The notes beneath the pieces were generated by a model, which saw only the letters and a list, made by a program, of their open reading frames with translations, ran no database searches and was not told the DNA's origin. Shown here piece after piece: positions 10,163 through 21,519 of a stretch of DNA of 64,000 bases. Each line of letters opens with the position of its first letter. The first letter of the stretch is position 1. A program made the position numbers and the translations under genes. Origin of the DNA: Sequoia sempervirens (taxonomy: Eukaryota; Streptophyta; Pinopsida; Cupressales; Cupressaceae); NCBI GenBank assembly GCA_007258455.2, contig VDFB02358134.1, positions 217,057,152-217,121,151 on the forward strand. The letters run 5' to 3'.

Positions 10163-11730
10163 TTACAGATCGTATTTTAGATCTATTTTGTGCACAATAT
10201 CTAGTAGCTTACCATAAGCTATCCATTTATCCTTGTTCAACTCCTGTCTATTCAAATCAAATTCATTTCTAATCAAGTCTTCAAGGAAATTGAACTCATG
10301 CACAAATTTTCTATCTTTTATTCTTTGTCTGAAAAGAGCAAAGAAACCCTCAGGATCATGTTGTTGCTTTTGTCCACACCTCAAATGGTAATCATCAAAG
10401 AAATTATCAAAATGCATCTAGCCTCCCTTTGAAAATACAAAATCAGACACCACTGTATAATCTGGGAAAAATGTTCCCTTACCCCTTCCAGTGAGGTTGT
10501 CTTCATGAATACAACCTATCTACCACATAAATTCTGCAAATCCCACTCTTGGTGGCACATTGTATGGCAGTATATGAGGGGCTCCCTAAAAACCATATAC
10601 TCTCAAGACATTGTTGATTGGGTATGGGATAATGTCACCCCAGTTATGGTGAACCTTCAATTCTGGCTTCCTCTCCTTTGGCCTGAGGAAATCATGTAAT
10701 TCCTCAGGGATCCTAGGTATATTCACCATTGATCTAGCCCTTAATCTAGAAGTAAAACAATTATCAAATTGCATATAACTAGTGCTTCCCTTATTACAAG
10801 ATAAATCTGCAGCCCATATCTGTACTCACAATCTTTCTCCATCAACTGATTTCCTTAATTTCATCCTCTCAGAGAAAAGTCAGCATTCTTAAATAAAAAC
10901 ATATGTATTAGCATAGAATACCAAAATAATTGAGTGCCAGTATCATTTTTTTGTAGCTTTGACAACCCTTAATGCATCCTCTCAACCAAGAAAGAAGCGA
11001 AGTCATAGGTCACAGAGAAGTTAGGGTGTTGTATTTGCACCCCCATGAACATATAAGCAATGGGCATTACCGTACTAGGACTGAAACCCAAAATATGACA
11101 TAAAGAATAGAAAGTGGCCAAGAAATGGTTTGCAAAACAATTTAATTTGAAAGGTTCCTCGTCACTGGGGCTAATATGAAATTTTGAACCTCCTACCCTA
11201 GCCAGATGAGGTGGAAGCAACCTTGCTCTAAAAAGAGATTTCAGCTTTGCATACTCCTGCTTCATTTCCTCAAGGTTGATAGGAACCAATTCTTTGCTCG
11301 GTTCACTCAAGTCAAAAATATGTTGACCTCTTCTATGTTATTGCTCAAATGAACCTTTCCATCATTGTCCCTGATTATCCATGTAATAGGGTCATATCTT
11401 GCAGCCACTACCCTAAGCAGGTCTACATCAGGGAATACATTTGGTACCACCAGCTTCCCCATATCATACATCCATCCATTTGAAAAATGGTGAGGTAAAT
11501 TCCTTTATCCATACCACAATCTGAATAATTCCAAGCCAGTGAGGGGAACCCTAGCATCGGCAATGTTGGAGCAATTATACACTAAACCTTCCCCAAGGAT
11601 TTTCCCTCACATTAGGACCAATCCCTTCCTCCTATCATTTGTTGACAAGGGCAATTGATCTAGGAAATCATCATATAGGTTTCGTTTCAAATATTCAGTA
11701 TGGCCAGAATGTTGCTTGGGTGGTGCCATC
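10163..11730 (-). pseudogene. Unrecognised repeated-family protein, copy 1 (decayed)
   Basis: Reading leftward, several coding-like stretches join with stops and at least one frameshift: 11459-11310 (VVPNVFPDVDLL.., diverged), 11310-10969 (ending SVTYDFASFLVERMH), and 10774-10163 (QFDNCFTSRLRARS; HNWGDIIPYPINNVLRV; YHLRCGQKQQHDPEGFFALF). A second copy at 37300-38770 on the same strand shares YDFASFLVERMH/FDFASFIVEGIH and VPNVF..VDLL/DPNIF..VELI. I do not recognise the domain; the repeated occurrence beside retroelements suggests a mobile-element protein. The gene is cut at its 3' side by the end of LTR A. Confidence 0.55.
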
Positions 11731-12319
11731 TCGGACAAACTAGGGATTCTTTACAATGTTATAATTCAGATAGCTAAGACTAACCAGAGATAGAAAATTA
11801 TAGGACAAAACACTACAATTTCTCACAACTATAATTAAACTATAGCCCTAACACATTCATCAACAAGCTCACAGCACATCCAGCTAATCCTTTCCCAAAT
11901 TAAAATGCAAAATGACCGGGAAGCATAGAAAATAAACTCACGACTTTGTTCGCAGAACTCCCAAATTCTAGCTCTAGAAACTCGCAATTCAACCTTCAGC
12001 TCTGAAACTGCTCCATGAAATAGTTGAATGCTTTGTGATACATACCAAGCAGGAAAATTGATTTTATTGTCAATCAAATCATGCCAGTAGGTGTCTCATC
12101 CACTATTAAAGCTCAATTTCGCACTACACAAACGACTCCAACCATATTTGATGCAGATTTAAATTTGAGCCGTCGATTCTTTAGCTTGATCAAATCATCG
12201 ATGACCACCTTCAAAACAAGCTGACACAATTGCCAACATGACAATAAGGGGCCCACCTTACCATACACTATCAAGGAAGTCCACGTGGTGGTTTCCCGCG
12301 ATATCACAATCTTGAAACT
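11731..12319. other. Unannotated spacer
   Basis: Two short (-) strand frames (11835-12077, 12113-12307) show no recognisable domain and are probably chance. No repeat structure stands out. Confidence 0.3.
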
Positions 12320-13340
12320 TCTGATCGTGCAATGGTGGGAAATCGTTGATCCTGAGCATCAATGATCTCGTTCCTTTAACACAGTCACTAGCCATGTCAT
12401 TAGCCTTTGAGAAGCTTTTCCAGTGAGATTATAACATATCTATTGATTTAGAACATGTTCATCTTGAGAAAACTTTAGTAATCTATCCCTTAATACATTT
12501 AAAGTCGGCTAGTGTTTCCTTTACTCTTTAGGCTTCATCGCCCATGATTTCGCAATCAACCCAAGCACCATCACAGGATGGCGGGGAACGACTCAGATCA
12601 AATGGAAGTTGGTCAATGATAGCGCAAATTTGATCCCCCGGATAGGAGATATGGCACCTGCTTGTGATTTCACGATCCTTTAATTCCCGATCATGGGATG
12701 GTGGGCACTATTGATATCTGCAAGAAATAGATCAACGGCAGTACTAAATCAACCATTGCAAAATAAAACATTCATTAAAAGGAGAAGTGGGCATTACTAC
12801 GCGGATGACAAACAACAACATAAGTTGTTTTAAAAATGATGAAGCATGGGGTTATCCAAGAATTAGGGAAAAATAAAACCCAGCGGAGGAGATAAAATTA
12901 AAACAAAGGGGCCTGGCCTAGACGAGCCGATAAGACATAAGTCATTTTAAAACCCCTCAAAAAGGTAACAACAAAAAAGATCCCAACCCCGGCGTAAAGT
13001 AAACATAAGGGTTTTACATATAGGCAAAGCTAAAACCCCAACCTTAGGAATTTTCCAACACCATGAAAGACCAGAGACATAAGGCAGGGAAATTTCATCC
13101 CCTAGAAGGACACGTGGCGCCCACGATATCGCAATCGGTAAAAATCCTGCAGCTTCCAATCACACGATGGCGGGAAACTATTGATATTCGAAGGCAATTT
13201 GATCAACAGTAGTGTGAATTTGATGCCTTCTACAAAATAAAACATTCATTAAAAAGGACGAGGGGACATCACTAGGCCAACGGTAACCAATGACATAAGT
13301 TGTTTTTTAAAAGATGAAATGTGGGGCCAACCGAGACTTA
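12320..13340 (+). repeat. Diverged non-coding repeat family R1, several units
   Basis: At least three imperfect units share words such as GATGGCGGGAA, CGATATCGCAATC or CGATTTCGCAATC, TTGATATCTG, GCAAAATAAAACATTCATTA and CATAAGTTGTTTT. Two units, about 12670-12860 and 13115-13330, align well with each other. The first section (12320-12510) aligns with 20990-21200, where AACACAGTC, GAGATTATAACAT and ATTTA(G/A)AACA(T/C)G appear in the same order. No long frame is shared, so this is probably a non-coding dispersed repeat or decayed LTR material. Confidence 0.6.
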
Positions 13341-14312
13341 GAAAATAAAACTCTCCAGAGGAACTAAAGTATTAAAATGAAAGTTGGGTTTTAATTTTAA
13401 TCCAGTAATGTAAACCTAAGCCATTAATCCCAGTGGTCATGTCACCGATGGCTTAACCAAATCCTTTCATTAAATACTAATCATGCAATGTGTAGGTTTT
13501 TCAGATTCGAAGATATGGGAGAAGATCTCGATCGTACCCTGCCAACTCGTAGACCTAAGGTGTCACCCTGCTATTTGGTGCAAGGTCAGGAAAAGGCAGA
13601 TGTGTGTCTTGTATGGAATGTGGGGCCCAATCACCACTATTGAGCTCATAACCCATGGTTTTAGATCGAAAACCAAGATCAAGAGCTAATGTAAATCTCT
13701 GTTGTTCCCTGCTAGCTCGCATGAGGAAGATGAAGGTTGGTTAAAATCTATGAGGTCAATGAGACTGGGATGCGTAGCTCCAACCGTTTAGTTTGCAAAG
13801 TGCATAGAACCTACTGACATGGTAGTCGATTTCCAAGATGGATTAATGTTATTGGTCATGAGGAAGGTGAACGATGCTTCATTGGATGTCAAACCAAGTT
13901 AGCTTGAGATAAACCATTTGATCTGCCAACTCTTTAGTAGATCAGTGGGCAGTATTCAAAGTTGGAAAATGACACATGGTGGTTGTTTTATCGTACCACT
14001 GGTGAAGAATTAATGAATTATTCCTTGCTTGTGTAGTCACGTTGATCTCAATCTGTGTTAAGATGTTGTTGTTGGAAATCATGAAGGGTGATCTACGGAT
14101 TCTCATGCAACTCAAGTTAAACGGTGACAGTACATATGCTGCCAAATTGCCATGTTTGCACATGCATTTTTACTAAGCATTGATCAAGGTTGCCATTACC
14201 TCACACAATAAATACAAGAGGAATTAACTGCTAATAGTGCCATTCTTGTAGCAGTTAGAGCACTTTGTGGGCTAAGTCTAATCAAGTTTGAGTGCTTGTC
14301 TGACAAGAGAAA
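13341..14312. other. Spacer upstream of the unknown ORF
   Basis: A 68-codon (+) frame (13483-13689) and a 73-codon (-) frame (13942-14163) have no recognisable features. GATCTCGATCGTACC at 13525 and TGCCAACTC at 13540 and 13927 suggest weak internal repetition. No promoter could be assigned with confidence. Confidence 0.3.
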
Positions 14313-14834
14313 ATGAGTAAGTTAGTAAGGAGGTATGTTCATTTGAGCTCACAAAAGCTCGGTCCTGCTATTCAGGAAGCTGCTTTGGTTGACAAGCCTA
14401 GGCTTGTGCCCACTAGATGTAGTAGAAGGCTGCAATTCCAAGACGTTGCTGCTCAACTGGTAGATGATAAAGGCAAGCAGTCGGTGTGCTCTATTACTAG
14501 TGTCGGTAGGAAAATAAGGTATGGGCATGGCTCCTATGGATGCCAACACTCGCCCATTTACCTTACGAGTAACACTTTTGATGATGTAACCAAGACCGAC
14601 TCTGACTACTATCAGTATTTACCTCGCTTCAATTACGGTCTTCCCTCTGATGAGGAAGTGATATATGTGGTGCCATTGGCTGTTAAAACCCCAAGCAGAC
14701 AGACTAGAACCGTGTTGGGCAAGGACAAGAAAGAAGAGGAGGCTGAGGTTTCCTCTCCTCATCTAGCAACAACTAGAAGTAGCTGTGTATACCGGGGTCT
14801 AAGTGTTGGTAAGGGCAGGGTGGCGGGTAAATAA
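14313..14834 (+). CDS. Hypothetical protein, 173 codons, no recognised domain
   Basis: An intact frame from ATG at 14313 to TAA at 14832. The product is basic in its first half (SKLVRRYVHLSSQK; PTRCSRRLQFQDVAAQL), then has TKTDSDYYQYLPRF and a charged tail with TVLGKDKKEEEAEVSS and ends GLSVGKGRVAGK. There is no signal peptide, membrane segment or known motif that I can see. Its C-terminal 64 codons occur twice more downstream (copies near 15188 and 15817), one still open, one frameshifted. It may be a host-gene fragment, an exon of a larger gene or a mobile-element ORF. The start codon is simply the first ATG; an upstream exon is possible. Confidence 0.4.
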   Translation: MSKLVRRYVHLSSQKLGPAIQEAALVDKPRLVPTRCSRRLQFQDVAAQLVDDKGKQSVCSITSVGRKIRYGHGSYGCQHSPIYLTSNTFDDVTKTDSDYYQYLPRFNYGLPSDEEVIYVVPLAVKTPSRQTRTVLGKDKKEEEAEVSSPHLATTRSSCVYRGLSVGKGRVAGK

Positions 14835-15169
14835 GAAGTTGTTGTGGTTCCTTCATGGAAATTTGGTTGCCTGGTTCTTTTAAATGGATAGCGACAAAGG
14901 GGATTTTGATGACAATTTTTGTTCTCTTTTCTGATGGTAGTTACAACTTTAGCTTTCCCCAATTCATGCACTATGTTTTGCAGATTCAACATGTGGGAAG
15001 TTTTGAAATGAGTCAAATGCAATAGAGATTTTGTTCAAATCAAAATTTGTGGTGAAATTACATTTGAGCCTGAAGCTTGTTGCTCCCTTGTCACTTAAAA
15101 GGGAATTCAAGGCTCATTTGTAGGGAGAGAACTGATGAAAGCTCTAGCTAGGTTTTGAGTTGAATATAT

Positions 15170-15375
15170 GGGTAGAAATATATCTGTCCTCTGATAAGGA
15201 AGTCATATTTGTGGTGTCATTGGTTGTTAAAACCCAAGTGGATGGACTAGAACTGTATTGGGCAAGGACAAGAAAGAAGAGGAGGTTGAGGTTTCCTCTC
15301 CTCCTCTAGAAACAACTACAAACAGGCATGTATACCGAGGTCTGAGTGTTGGTAAGGGTAGGGTGGTAGGTAAAT
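15170..15375 (+). pseudogene. Duplicated ORF 3' end, copy 2 (frameshifted)
   Basis: Matches the tail of the 173-codon ORF, but one C is missing in the AAAACCCC run near 15228 relative to copies 1 and 3. This shifts the frame and ends it early in TTTCCTCTCC. Sequence is otherwise close to copy 3. Confidence 0.6.
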
Positions 15376-15788
15376 AAGAAGTTGTTGTGTGGGATGTAAA
15401 ATTTTGTGCTGATGATGTTGTTATTGTTGGTGGTGTTGGTTTTGCATGTGTGGCACATTTTGATGTTGATTGTGTTCCTTCGTGGCAATGTGGTTGCCTA
15501 GTTTTTTTGTGTGGATAGCAACAAAGGGGATTTTGATGAAAATTTGTGTTCCCTTTTCTGATGGTAGTTATAACTTTAGCTTTCCCCAGTTCATGCACTA
15601 TGTTTTGCAGATTTAGCATGTGGGAAGTTTTGAAATGAAAGTCAAATGCAATGGAGATTTTGTTCAAATCAAAATTTTTGGTGAAATTAAATTTGAGCCC
15701 GAAGCTTGTTGCTCCCTTGTCATATAAAAGAGAATTCAAGGCTCATTTGTAGGGAGAGAACTGATGAAAGCTCTAGCTAGGTTTTGAG

Positions 15789-16007
15789 TTGAATATATGG
15801 GTAGAAATATATCTGTCCTCTGATGAGGAAGTCATATTTGTGGTGTCATTGGTTGTTAAAACCCCAAGCGGATGGACTAGAACCATATTGGGCAAGGAAA
15901 AGAAAGAAGAGGAGGTTGAGGTTTCCTCTCCTCCTCTAGAAACAACTACAAACAGGCATGTATACTGGGGTCTAAGTGTTGGTAAGGGTAGGGTGGTAGG
16001 TAAATAA
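15789..16007 (+). CDS. Duplicated ORF 3' end, copy 3 (open)
   Basis: A 72-codon frame starting MNIWVEIYLSSDEEV and ending GLSVGKGRVVGK, colinear with residues of the upstream 173-codon ORF. It keeps TILGKEKKEEEVEVSS. The preceding bases, homologous to 3' flank, supply the start codon, so translation of this copy alone is doubtful; it may be a retained duplicate rather than a gene. Confidence 0.35.
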   Translation: MNIWVEIYLSSDEEVIFVVSLVVKTPSGWTRTILGKEKKEEEVEVSSPPLETTTNRHVYWGLSVGKGRVVGK

Positions 16008-16440
16008 GAAGTTGTTGTGTGGGATGTAAAATTTTGTGTTGATGATGTTGTTATTGTTGGTGGTGTTGGTTTTGTGTGTGTGGCACATTTTGATGTTGAT
16101 TGTGTGCCTTCGTGGCAATTTGGTTGATAGTTTTTTTGTGTGGATAGCGACAAAGGGGATTTTGATGAAAATTTGTGTTCCCTTTTCTGATGGTAGTTAT
16201 AACTTTAGCTTTCCCTAGTTCATGCACTATGTTTTGCAGATTCAGCGTGTGGGAAGTTTTGAAATGAAAGTCAAATGCAATGGAGATTTTGTTCAAATGA
16301 AAATTTGTGGTGAAATTAAATTTGAGCCCGAAGCTTATTGCTCCCTTGTCATATAAAAGAGAATTCAAGGCTCATTTGTAGGGAGAGAACTGATGAAATC
16401 TCTAGCCAGGTTTTGATTTGAATATATGGGTAGAGAGATA

Positions 16441-16864
16441 GGAATAAAATAGATAGCCTATTTTGAGTTTTGGATGAATATATGCAAATTAACTTAAATT
16501 GTATGTAGATATGACTTATAAGCATGAATAAACGTATAATTCTAATATATTTTCTCTCCTTATGTGGATTTGAGTGAATTTTGAATGAAATGTTAATGAA
16601 GTTGTCATTCTTCTTTTGAGAATTTGTTCAATTGTGTGTCTATGTTTTTGCTTTGATTCAAGAAAATCAATCAAATGCTTAAATGGAGTCATAAGTTTAC
16701 AATTATTTGCAAAGGATTTGATAAGAAGTAGTAATATGTCAATTGAGCTCCATAATCTGGAGTATTATGAGTAGTCCATTCTATTAAATTCTTGGGTCAT
16801 TTCTACTATTAGGTAAATGGGTAACTAAATATTTAGTGACGAAGAATAAAAGAATAATATGTAA
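16441..16864. other. AT-rich spacer
   Basis: No frame, repeat or motif of note between the triplicated unit and the telomere-like block. Confidence 0.5.
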
Positions 16865-17280
16865 ATGGGTCACTCACTCACTCCCTCTATCTCTCTCCCA
16901 TTAACCCTAAACCCTAAACCCTTAAACCCTCTACCCTCTACCCTTAACCCTCCCTTTATCTCTCTCTCTCTCTCTCTCAAGTCTCTCCCTCGTAGAACCA
17001 CTCCCTCTCTAAGGTCTCTCTCTCACTCACTCACTCACTCACTCACTCTATCTCAAGTCTCTCCCTCTCTTAGGTCTTTCTCTCACTCACTCACTCCCCT
17101 CTACCCTCTACCCTCTACCCTCTCTCTCTCTCAAGTCTCTCCCTCCTACCCCCTCTCCCTCTCTTAGGTCTCTCTCTCTCACTCACTCTCTCCATCTCTC
17201 TCCCCTCTACCCTTAACCCTAAACTTTAAACCCTTAACCCTTAAACTATAAACCCTCTACCCCCTATCTCTCTCCCAGTA
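16865..17280 (+). repeat. Pyrimidine-rich telomere-like block 1
   Basis: Compound repeat of CTCT runs, CACTCACTCACTC, CTCTACCC and plant telomere-type words CCCTAAACCCTAAACCC (16903). Almost every base on the + strand is C, T or A, and G is rare. A nearly identical arrangement recurs at 25725-25960. Confidence 0.9.
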
Positions 17281-17700
17281 CTTGTATCATGACCTTGATT
17301 CAACCATTTCTCTTCTTTTGTTATGTGTAATAAATACACATAGTCTCCTCATTTTATCTTTATTGGACAACCACCTGTCACATATGTGGGTGACCTAACA
17401 ACTCACATTCCTATGTGATGTGTGATTGTCCAATATGGTTATGGTGAGAGGGGCTTGACAACAACATGAAATTCTTCCTCATTATTTAAAAGATGCATAA
17501 TTGAACTTGATGCATCTATGAAGTCACTTCCTTTATAAAAAAATCATGGATCTTCTTAAAAATATTGAAGGACATATCAACACAGTATGTTGCATCTTAT
17601 GAATCTGTCCTTTCCTGTCCTGTCTTATGTTCCTTTCATGTCCTGTCTTATGTTACTAGTCTTTTATGGTATTGGAAAAATCCTAAGGTTGGGGTTTTGT
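17281..17700. other. Unique-looking spacer inside the telomere-like domain
   Basis: About 420 bases of ordinary composition split two pyrimidine blocks. TTATGTTCCTTTCATGTCCTGTC and a nearby copy form a short direct repeat (about 17605-17660). No coding frame. Confidence 0.4.
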
Positions 17701-19870
17701 CTTTGACTGAATCCCTCTATCTCTCTCCCCTCTACCCATAACCCTAAACCCTTAACCCTTAACCCTTAAACCCTCTACCCTCTACCCTCTACCCTCTCTC
17801 TCTCTCTCTCTCAAGTCTCTCCCTCCTACCCCCTCTCCCTCTCTAAGGTCTTTATCTATCTCTCAGTCACTCCCTCTATGTGTCTCCCCTCTACCCTTAG
17901 ACCCTAAACCCTAAACCCTTAACAATAAACATTAAACCCTTAACCCTTAAACTCTAAACCCTTAAACCCTCTACCCCTTATCTCTCTCCCTGCTCCCTCC
18001 CTCTTTTCCTCTCTCTCTCTCTCACTCACTCACTCTTATCTCCTCCCCTCTACCCTTAACCCTCTACCTTCTACCCTCTACCCTTAACCTCCTCCTCTAT
18101 CTCTCCTCCCACTCCCTCTCTCTCTCCCTAAATCCTCTCTCTCTCCCTCTACCAATAACCCTAAACCCTAAACCCTTAAACCCCCTCTACCTCTACCCTT
18201 AACCCTGTCTCCTCTGTCTCTCTCCCACTCCCTCCCCTCTCTCTCTACTCAGTCTCTCCTCCTACTTCCTCCCTCTCGGGTCTCTCTCTCTCACTCACTG
18301 AGTCACTCTATCTCAAGTCTCTCCCTCCTTCCCCCTCTCCCTCTCTTAGGTCTCTCTCTCACTCACTCACTCACTCCCTCTATCTCTCTTCCCTCTACCC
18401 TTAACCTGAAACCCTAAACCCTTAGCCCTTAAACCTTAAACCATCTACCCTATACCCTTAACCCCCTCCCTCTATCTCTCTTCCACTCCCTCCTCTCTCT
18501 CTCTCTCTCTCAAGTATCTTCAATATCCTACCCTCTCCCTCTCTTAGGTCTCTCTCTCACTCCTCCTCCCCTCTGTTTCTCTCCTTAGCCCTAAACCTAG
18601 GCCCTTAAACCCTCTCCCCTCTACCCTTAACCCTTCCTTCATTTATCTCTCTCTCTCTCTCAAGTCTCTCCCTCCTAGCACCACTCCCTCTCTCAGGTCT
18701 CTCTCTCACTCACTCACTCACTCTATCTCAAGTCTCTTAGGTCTCTCTCTCTTACTGACTCACTCACTCTCTTAGGTTTCTCTCTCTCTCACTGACTCAC
18801 TCACTCTCTTAGGTCTCTCTCTCTCTTACTCTATCTCAAGTCTCTCCCTCCTACCCCTTCTCCCTCTCTTAGGTCTTTCTCTCACTCACTCACTCCTCTA
18901 ACTCTATCCCCTCCACCCTTAAACCCTCTACCCTCTACCCTTAACCCTCCCTCTATATCTCTCACATTCCCTCCCTCTCTCTCTCGTATCTTCAATATCC
19001 TACCCCCTCTCCCTCTCTTAGGTATTTCTCTCACTCACTCACTCACTCACTCACTCTATCTCTCTCCCCTTAACCCTAAACCCTAAACCCTTAACCCTTA
19101 AACCCTCTACCCTCTACCCTTAACCCTCTATGTACTCTCTATCTCTCTCCCACTCCCTCTCTCTCTCATTGAATCCCTCTCTCTCTCTCTCTGGTCTGAC
19201 CCTCCTGCCCCCTCTCCTTTCTTGGGTCTCTCTCTATCTCTCACTCTCCTCCCTGTGTCTTCCCTCTGCCCATGCGACCCTAAACCCTAAACCCATGGCT
19301 TGTAATCCATGCAGCTCCTAAGAAGCCATGAAGCCCTCTGCATATATACACTCCTCCCTCTTTCCCTCTCTCTCTCAGAGTCTCGCCTCCTGCCTCTCCT
19401 CTCTCAAGTATCTCTCTCTCTCACTCACTCTTTTATCCCTCCCATCTACCCTTAACCCTTAAACCCTCTACCCTCTACGTTTAACCCTCTACCCCTTATC
19501 TCTCTCCCACTCCCTCCCTCTTTCCCTTTCTCTCTCAAGTGTCACCCTCCTACCCCTTATGCCTCTCTCTCTCACTCACTCTTATCTCCCTCCCCTCTAC
19601 CCTTAACCCTCTACCTTCTACCCTCTACCATTAACCCTATACTCTCTATCTCTCTCCCACTCCCTCCCTCTCTCTCTCACTGAATCCCTCTATCTCTCTC
19701 CCCTCTACCCATAACCCTAAACCCTTAACCCTTAAACCCCAAACCCTTAAACCCTCTACCCTCTATCCTCTCACTCTCAACTCACTCTCTCTATCTCTCT
19801 CCCCTCTACCCTTAACCCTTAACCCTTAAACTCTAAACCCTTAAACCCTTAACCCTTAAACTCTAAACCA
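17701..19870 (+). repeat. Pyrimidine-rich telomere-like block 2
   Basis: About 2.2 kb of compound repeat with the same words as block 1. CCCTAAACCCTAAACCC-type runs occur at about 17898, 18160, 19073 and 19272, interspersed with CCCTTAAACCC, CTCTACCCTCTACCC and TCTCTCTCTC. Phrases such as CAAGTCTCTCCCTCCTACC and CTCTTAGGTCTCTCTC recur every 100-200 bases, giving a loose higher-order period. Frames in this block encode only Leu/Ser/Pro low complexity and are not genes. Confidence 0.9.
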
Positions 19871-19879
19871 TTAATATTA

Positions 19880-20510
19880 GGTGTATTAAAACATTATAAA
19901 AGTATAAATTTTTGGAGTTCTATTAGGAATTGAATGATAAATTATGATGAATGGGAAAACCTAAGGCACTTTAATATTTTCAACTAAAAAGTTAGAGTTC
20001 AATTAGGATTAGTGTTCACTTAAGGTTAGGTTTAGGGTTCAATTAATGTTTAATTTGGGTTAGGATTGAGGATGAGGTTGGGGTTTAATTAAGGGTATGA
20101 ATTGAATAAGAGTTCAAATAGGGTCAAGGTTAAGGTTAGGGTTGGGGTTAAGGTTCAATTAGGACAAGAATTAGTGTTAGGGTTAGAATTAGATTTCAAC
20201 TGTAGTTCAAAGTTAGGGTTATGGTATAATTAGGACTACTGTTCAATAAATGTTAAATTAGGGTTAATACTTAATTAAGGTTAGTTTTAAAGTTCAATTA
20301 GGGTTTGGGTTAGGGTTGGGATTATGAATCAAGTAGGTTTGGGTTAGGGTTTGATTAGAGTTAGGTTTAGGGTTTAGTTAGAGTTAGGGTTAGGGTTAGG
20401 AGTAGAATTCAATTATGCTTAGTGGTCAATTACAATTAGATTTAGTGTTTAATTAGGGTAAGGGTTAGAGTCTAAATAGGGTTAGGGTTTAATAAAGGTT
20501 AGGATTAGAA
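19880..20510 (+). repeat. TTAGGG-like degenerate block, opposite polarity
   Basis: Directly after the CCCTAA-type block, the + strand becomes rich in GGGTTAGGGTT, TTTAGGGTT and AATTAGGGTT words, densest at 20325-20440 with GTTAGGGTTAGGGTTAGG. These are variants of the plant TTTAGGG unit interspersed with CAATTA. The G-rich strand has therefore switched from - to + at about 19870. Confidence 0.85.
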
Positions 20511-20672
20511 TGAAATGGTGTGAACAGTATCCATATCAGAATTTAGTATATTTAGAAATGAATGATTTGGACACAAAAGAAAAAAATAGAAAAGTTGATT
20601 TTATATAGATCTTATTTCTTAATTTATTCTAGAATTGTTAATAATTATTTAATTAATATAAAATGAATATTT

Positions 20673-20721
20673 AATTGTATTGTATTGTATTGTATTGTAT
20701 TGTATTGTATTGTATTGTATT
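20673..20721 (+). repeat. (ATTGT)n microsatellite
   Basis: About nine perfect copies of the pentamer TATTG/ATTGT in an AT-rich surrounding. Confidence 0.95.
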
Positions 20722-20959
20722 AGATAATTAGTAAAACTAAATAGATAATAAATATTTTATGGATTTTAAAAATTAGAACTTAGTTTAATTTTATTTGTAA
20801 TGTCAAATATTAAAATTTTAGATTGAAATACTTAATTGATTTTAAAATATTTATAATTAATGTTCAATTTATAAACTAATATTAAGACATTAATAAATAT
20901 AACCCATGGAATAATGTATTAGAATTAAATCAAATTATTTATCATTCCTTCAAACTACG

Positions 20960-21440
20960 GATGAGACAGTGTCGCTGCAGTGATATCATGATCAATAAAG
21001 AACTCACAACTTTTTGATCCAACGATGGCGGGAAACCGTGGATCTCAACCATCGATAATCTTGCTCGTTCAACACAGTCGCCATCCTTGTTATTAACCAT
21101 TGAGCACCTTTCTACCGAGATTATAACATCGTCGTTGATTTAAAACACGTGCATCTTAAAATTGCTTTAGTAACCCGTGACATAATGTATTAAAGACCAT
21201 GAAAGTATTTATCGGTGCCGAATTCACGAATGAGACCGTAGCTACTCATCAAAATATAAGTGATCAGCTGGTGGGGTCATGGCGGGATGGTAAGGAATGG
21301 CCAGAGATCACCACGATGATTGATCTCTGACCATGTCACCGAGCTTGTCCCTCTGCAAAATAAAACCATTTCTTAGGGAGAAAGCTCGATGAGTAGATGC
21401 GAGTGCAAAATAAAACATTGTTGAGGAGAGGGCACACTCA
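20960..21440 (+). repeat. R1 repeat family, distal copy
   Basis: Aligns with 12320-12510 through AACGATGGCGGGAAACC, AACACAGTCGCCAT, GAGATTATAACATC and ATTTAAAACACGTGCATCTT in the same order, and continues with CTGCAAAATAAAAC words (about 21353, 21411) also found at 12760 and 13230. Diverged, with no open frame. Confidence 0.6.
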
Positions 21441-21448
21441 ATCATGAT

Positions 21449-21519
21449 GATAATACCCAGTCTTACCACATATTTATACTATATATTGTAAATAAATAGT
21501 CCAAATGTAAATAAAGAAA
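21449..21519 (+). repeat. 71-bp direct repeat, left copy
   Basis: Matches 25105-25175 with one difference seen by eye (CCCAG versus CCTAG). Begins GATAATAC and contains TCTTACCACATATTTATACT. The high identity within otherwise decayed DNA marks a recent duplication, gene conversion or element ends. Confidence 0.9.

Larger units (their letters stand above)
14640..16440 (+). repeat. Tandem triplication of a 0.55-0.63 kb unit including an ORF 3' end
   Basis: Unit starts marked by CCTCTGAT(G/A)AGGAAGT at about 14644, 15188 and 15817. Each unit holds the last part of the unknown ORF plus about 430 bases of 3' sequence (landmarks GATGGTAGTTA, TATGTTTTGCAGATT, GTGGGAAGTTTTGAAATGA, TCATTTGTAGGGAGAGAAC). 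Unit 1 lacks about 85 bases present in units 2 and 3 (15388-15474), so units 2 and 3 are closest relatives and arose by a later duplication. Confidence 0.9.

Noticed and set aside
15227..16368. Several (-) frames of 60-170 codons with TTTSYLPTTLPLPTL repeats
   Set aside because: Antisense shadows of the triplicated unit; repeated only because the DNA is triplicated.
16865..17167. 100-codon (+) frame, also similar frames at 19130 and 25699
   Set aside because: They are translations of CTCT and CCCTAAA repeats, not genes.
16865..19870. A true chromosome end
   Set aside because: The telomere-type runs are at most three perfect units long, are mixed with other words and are flanked on both sides by ordinary repeats, so this is interstitial.
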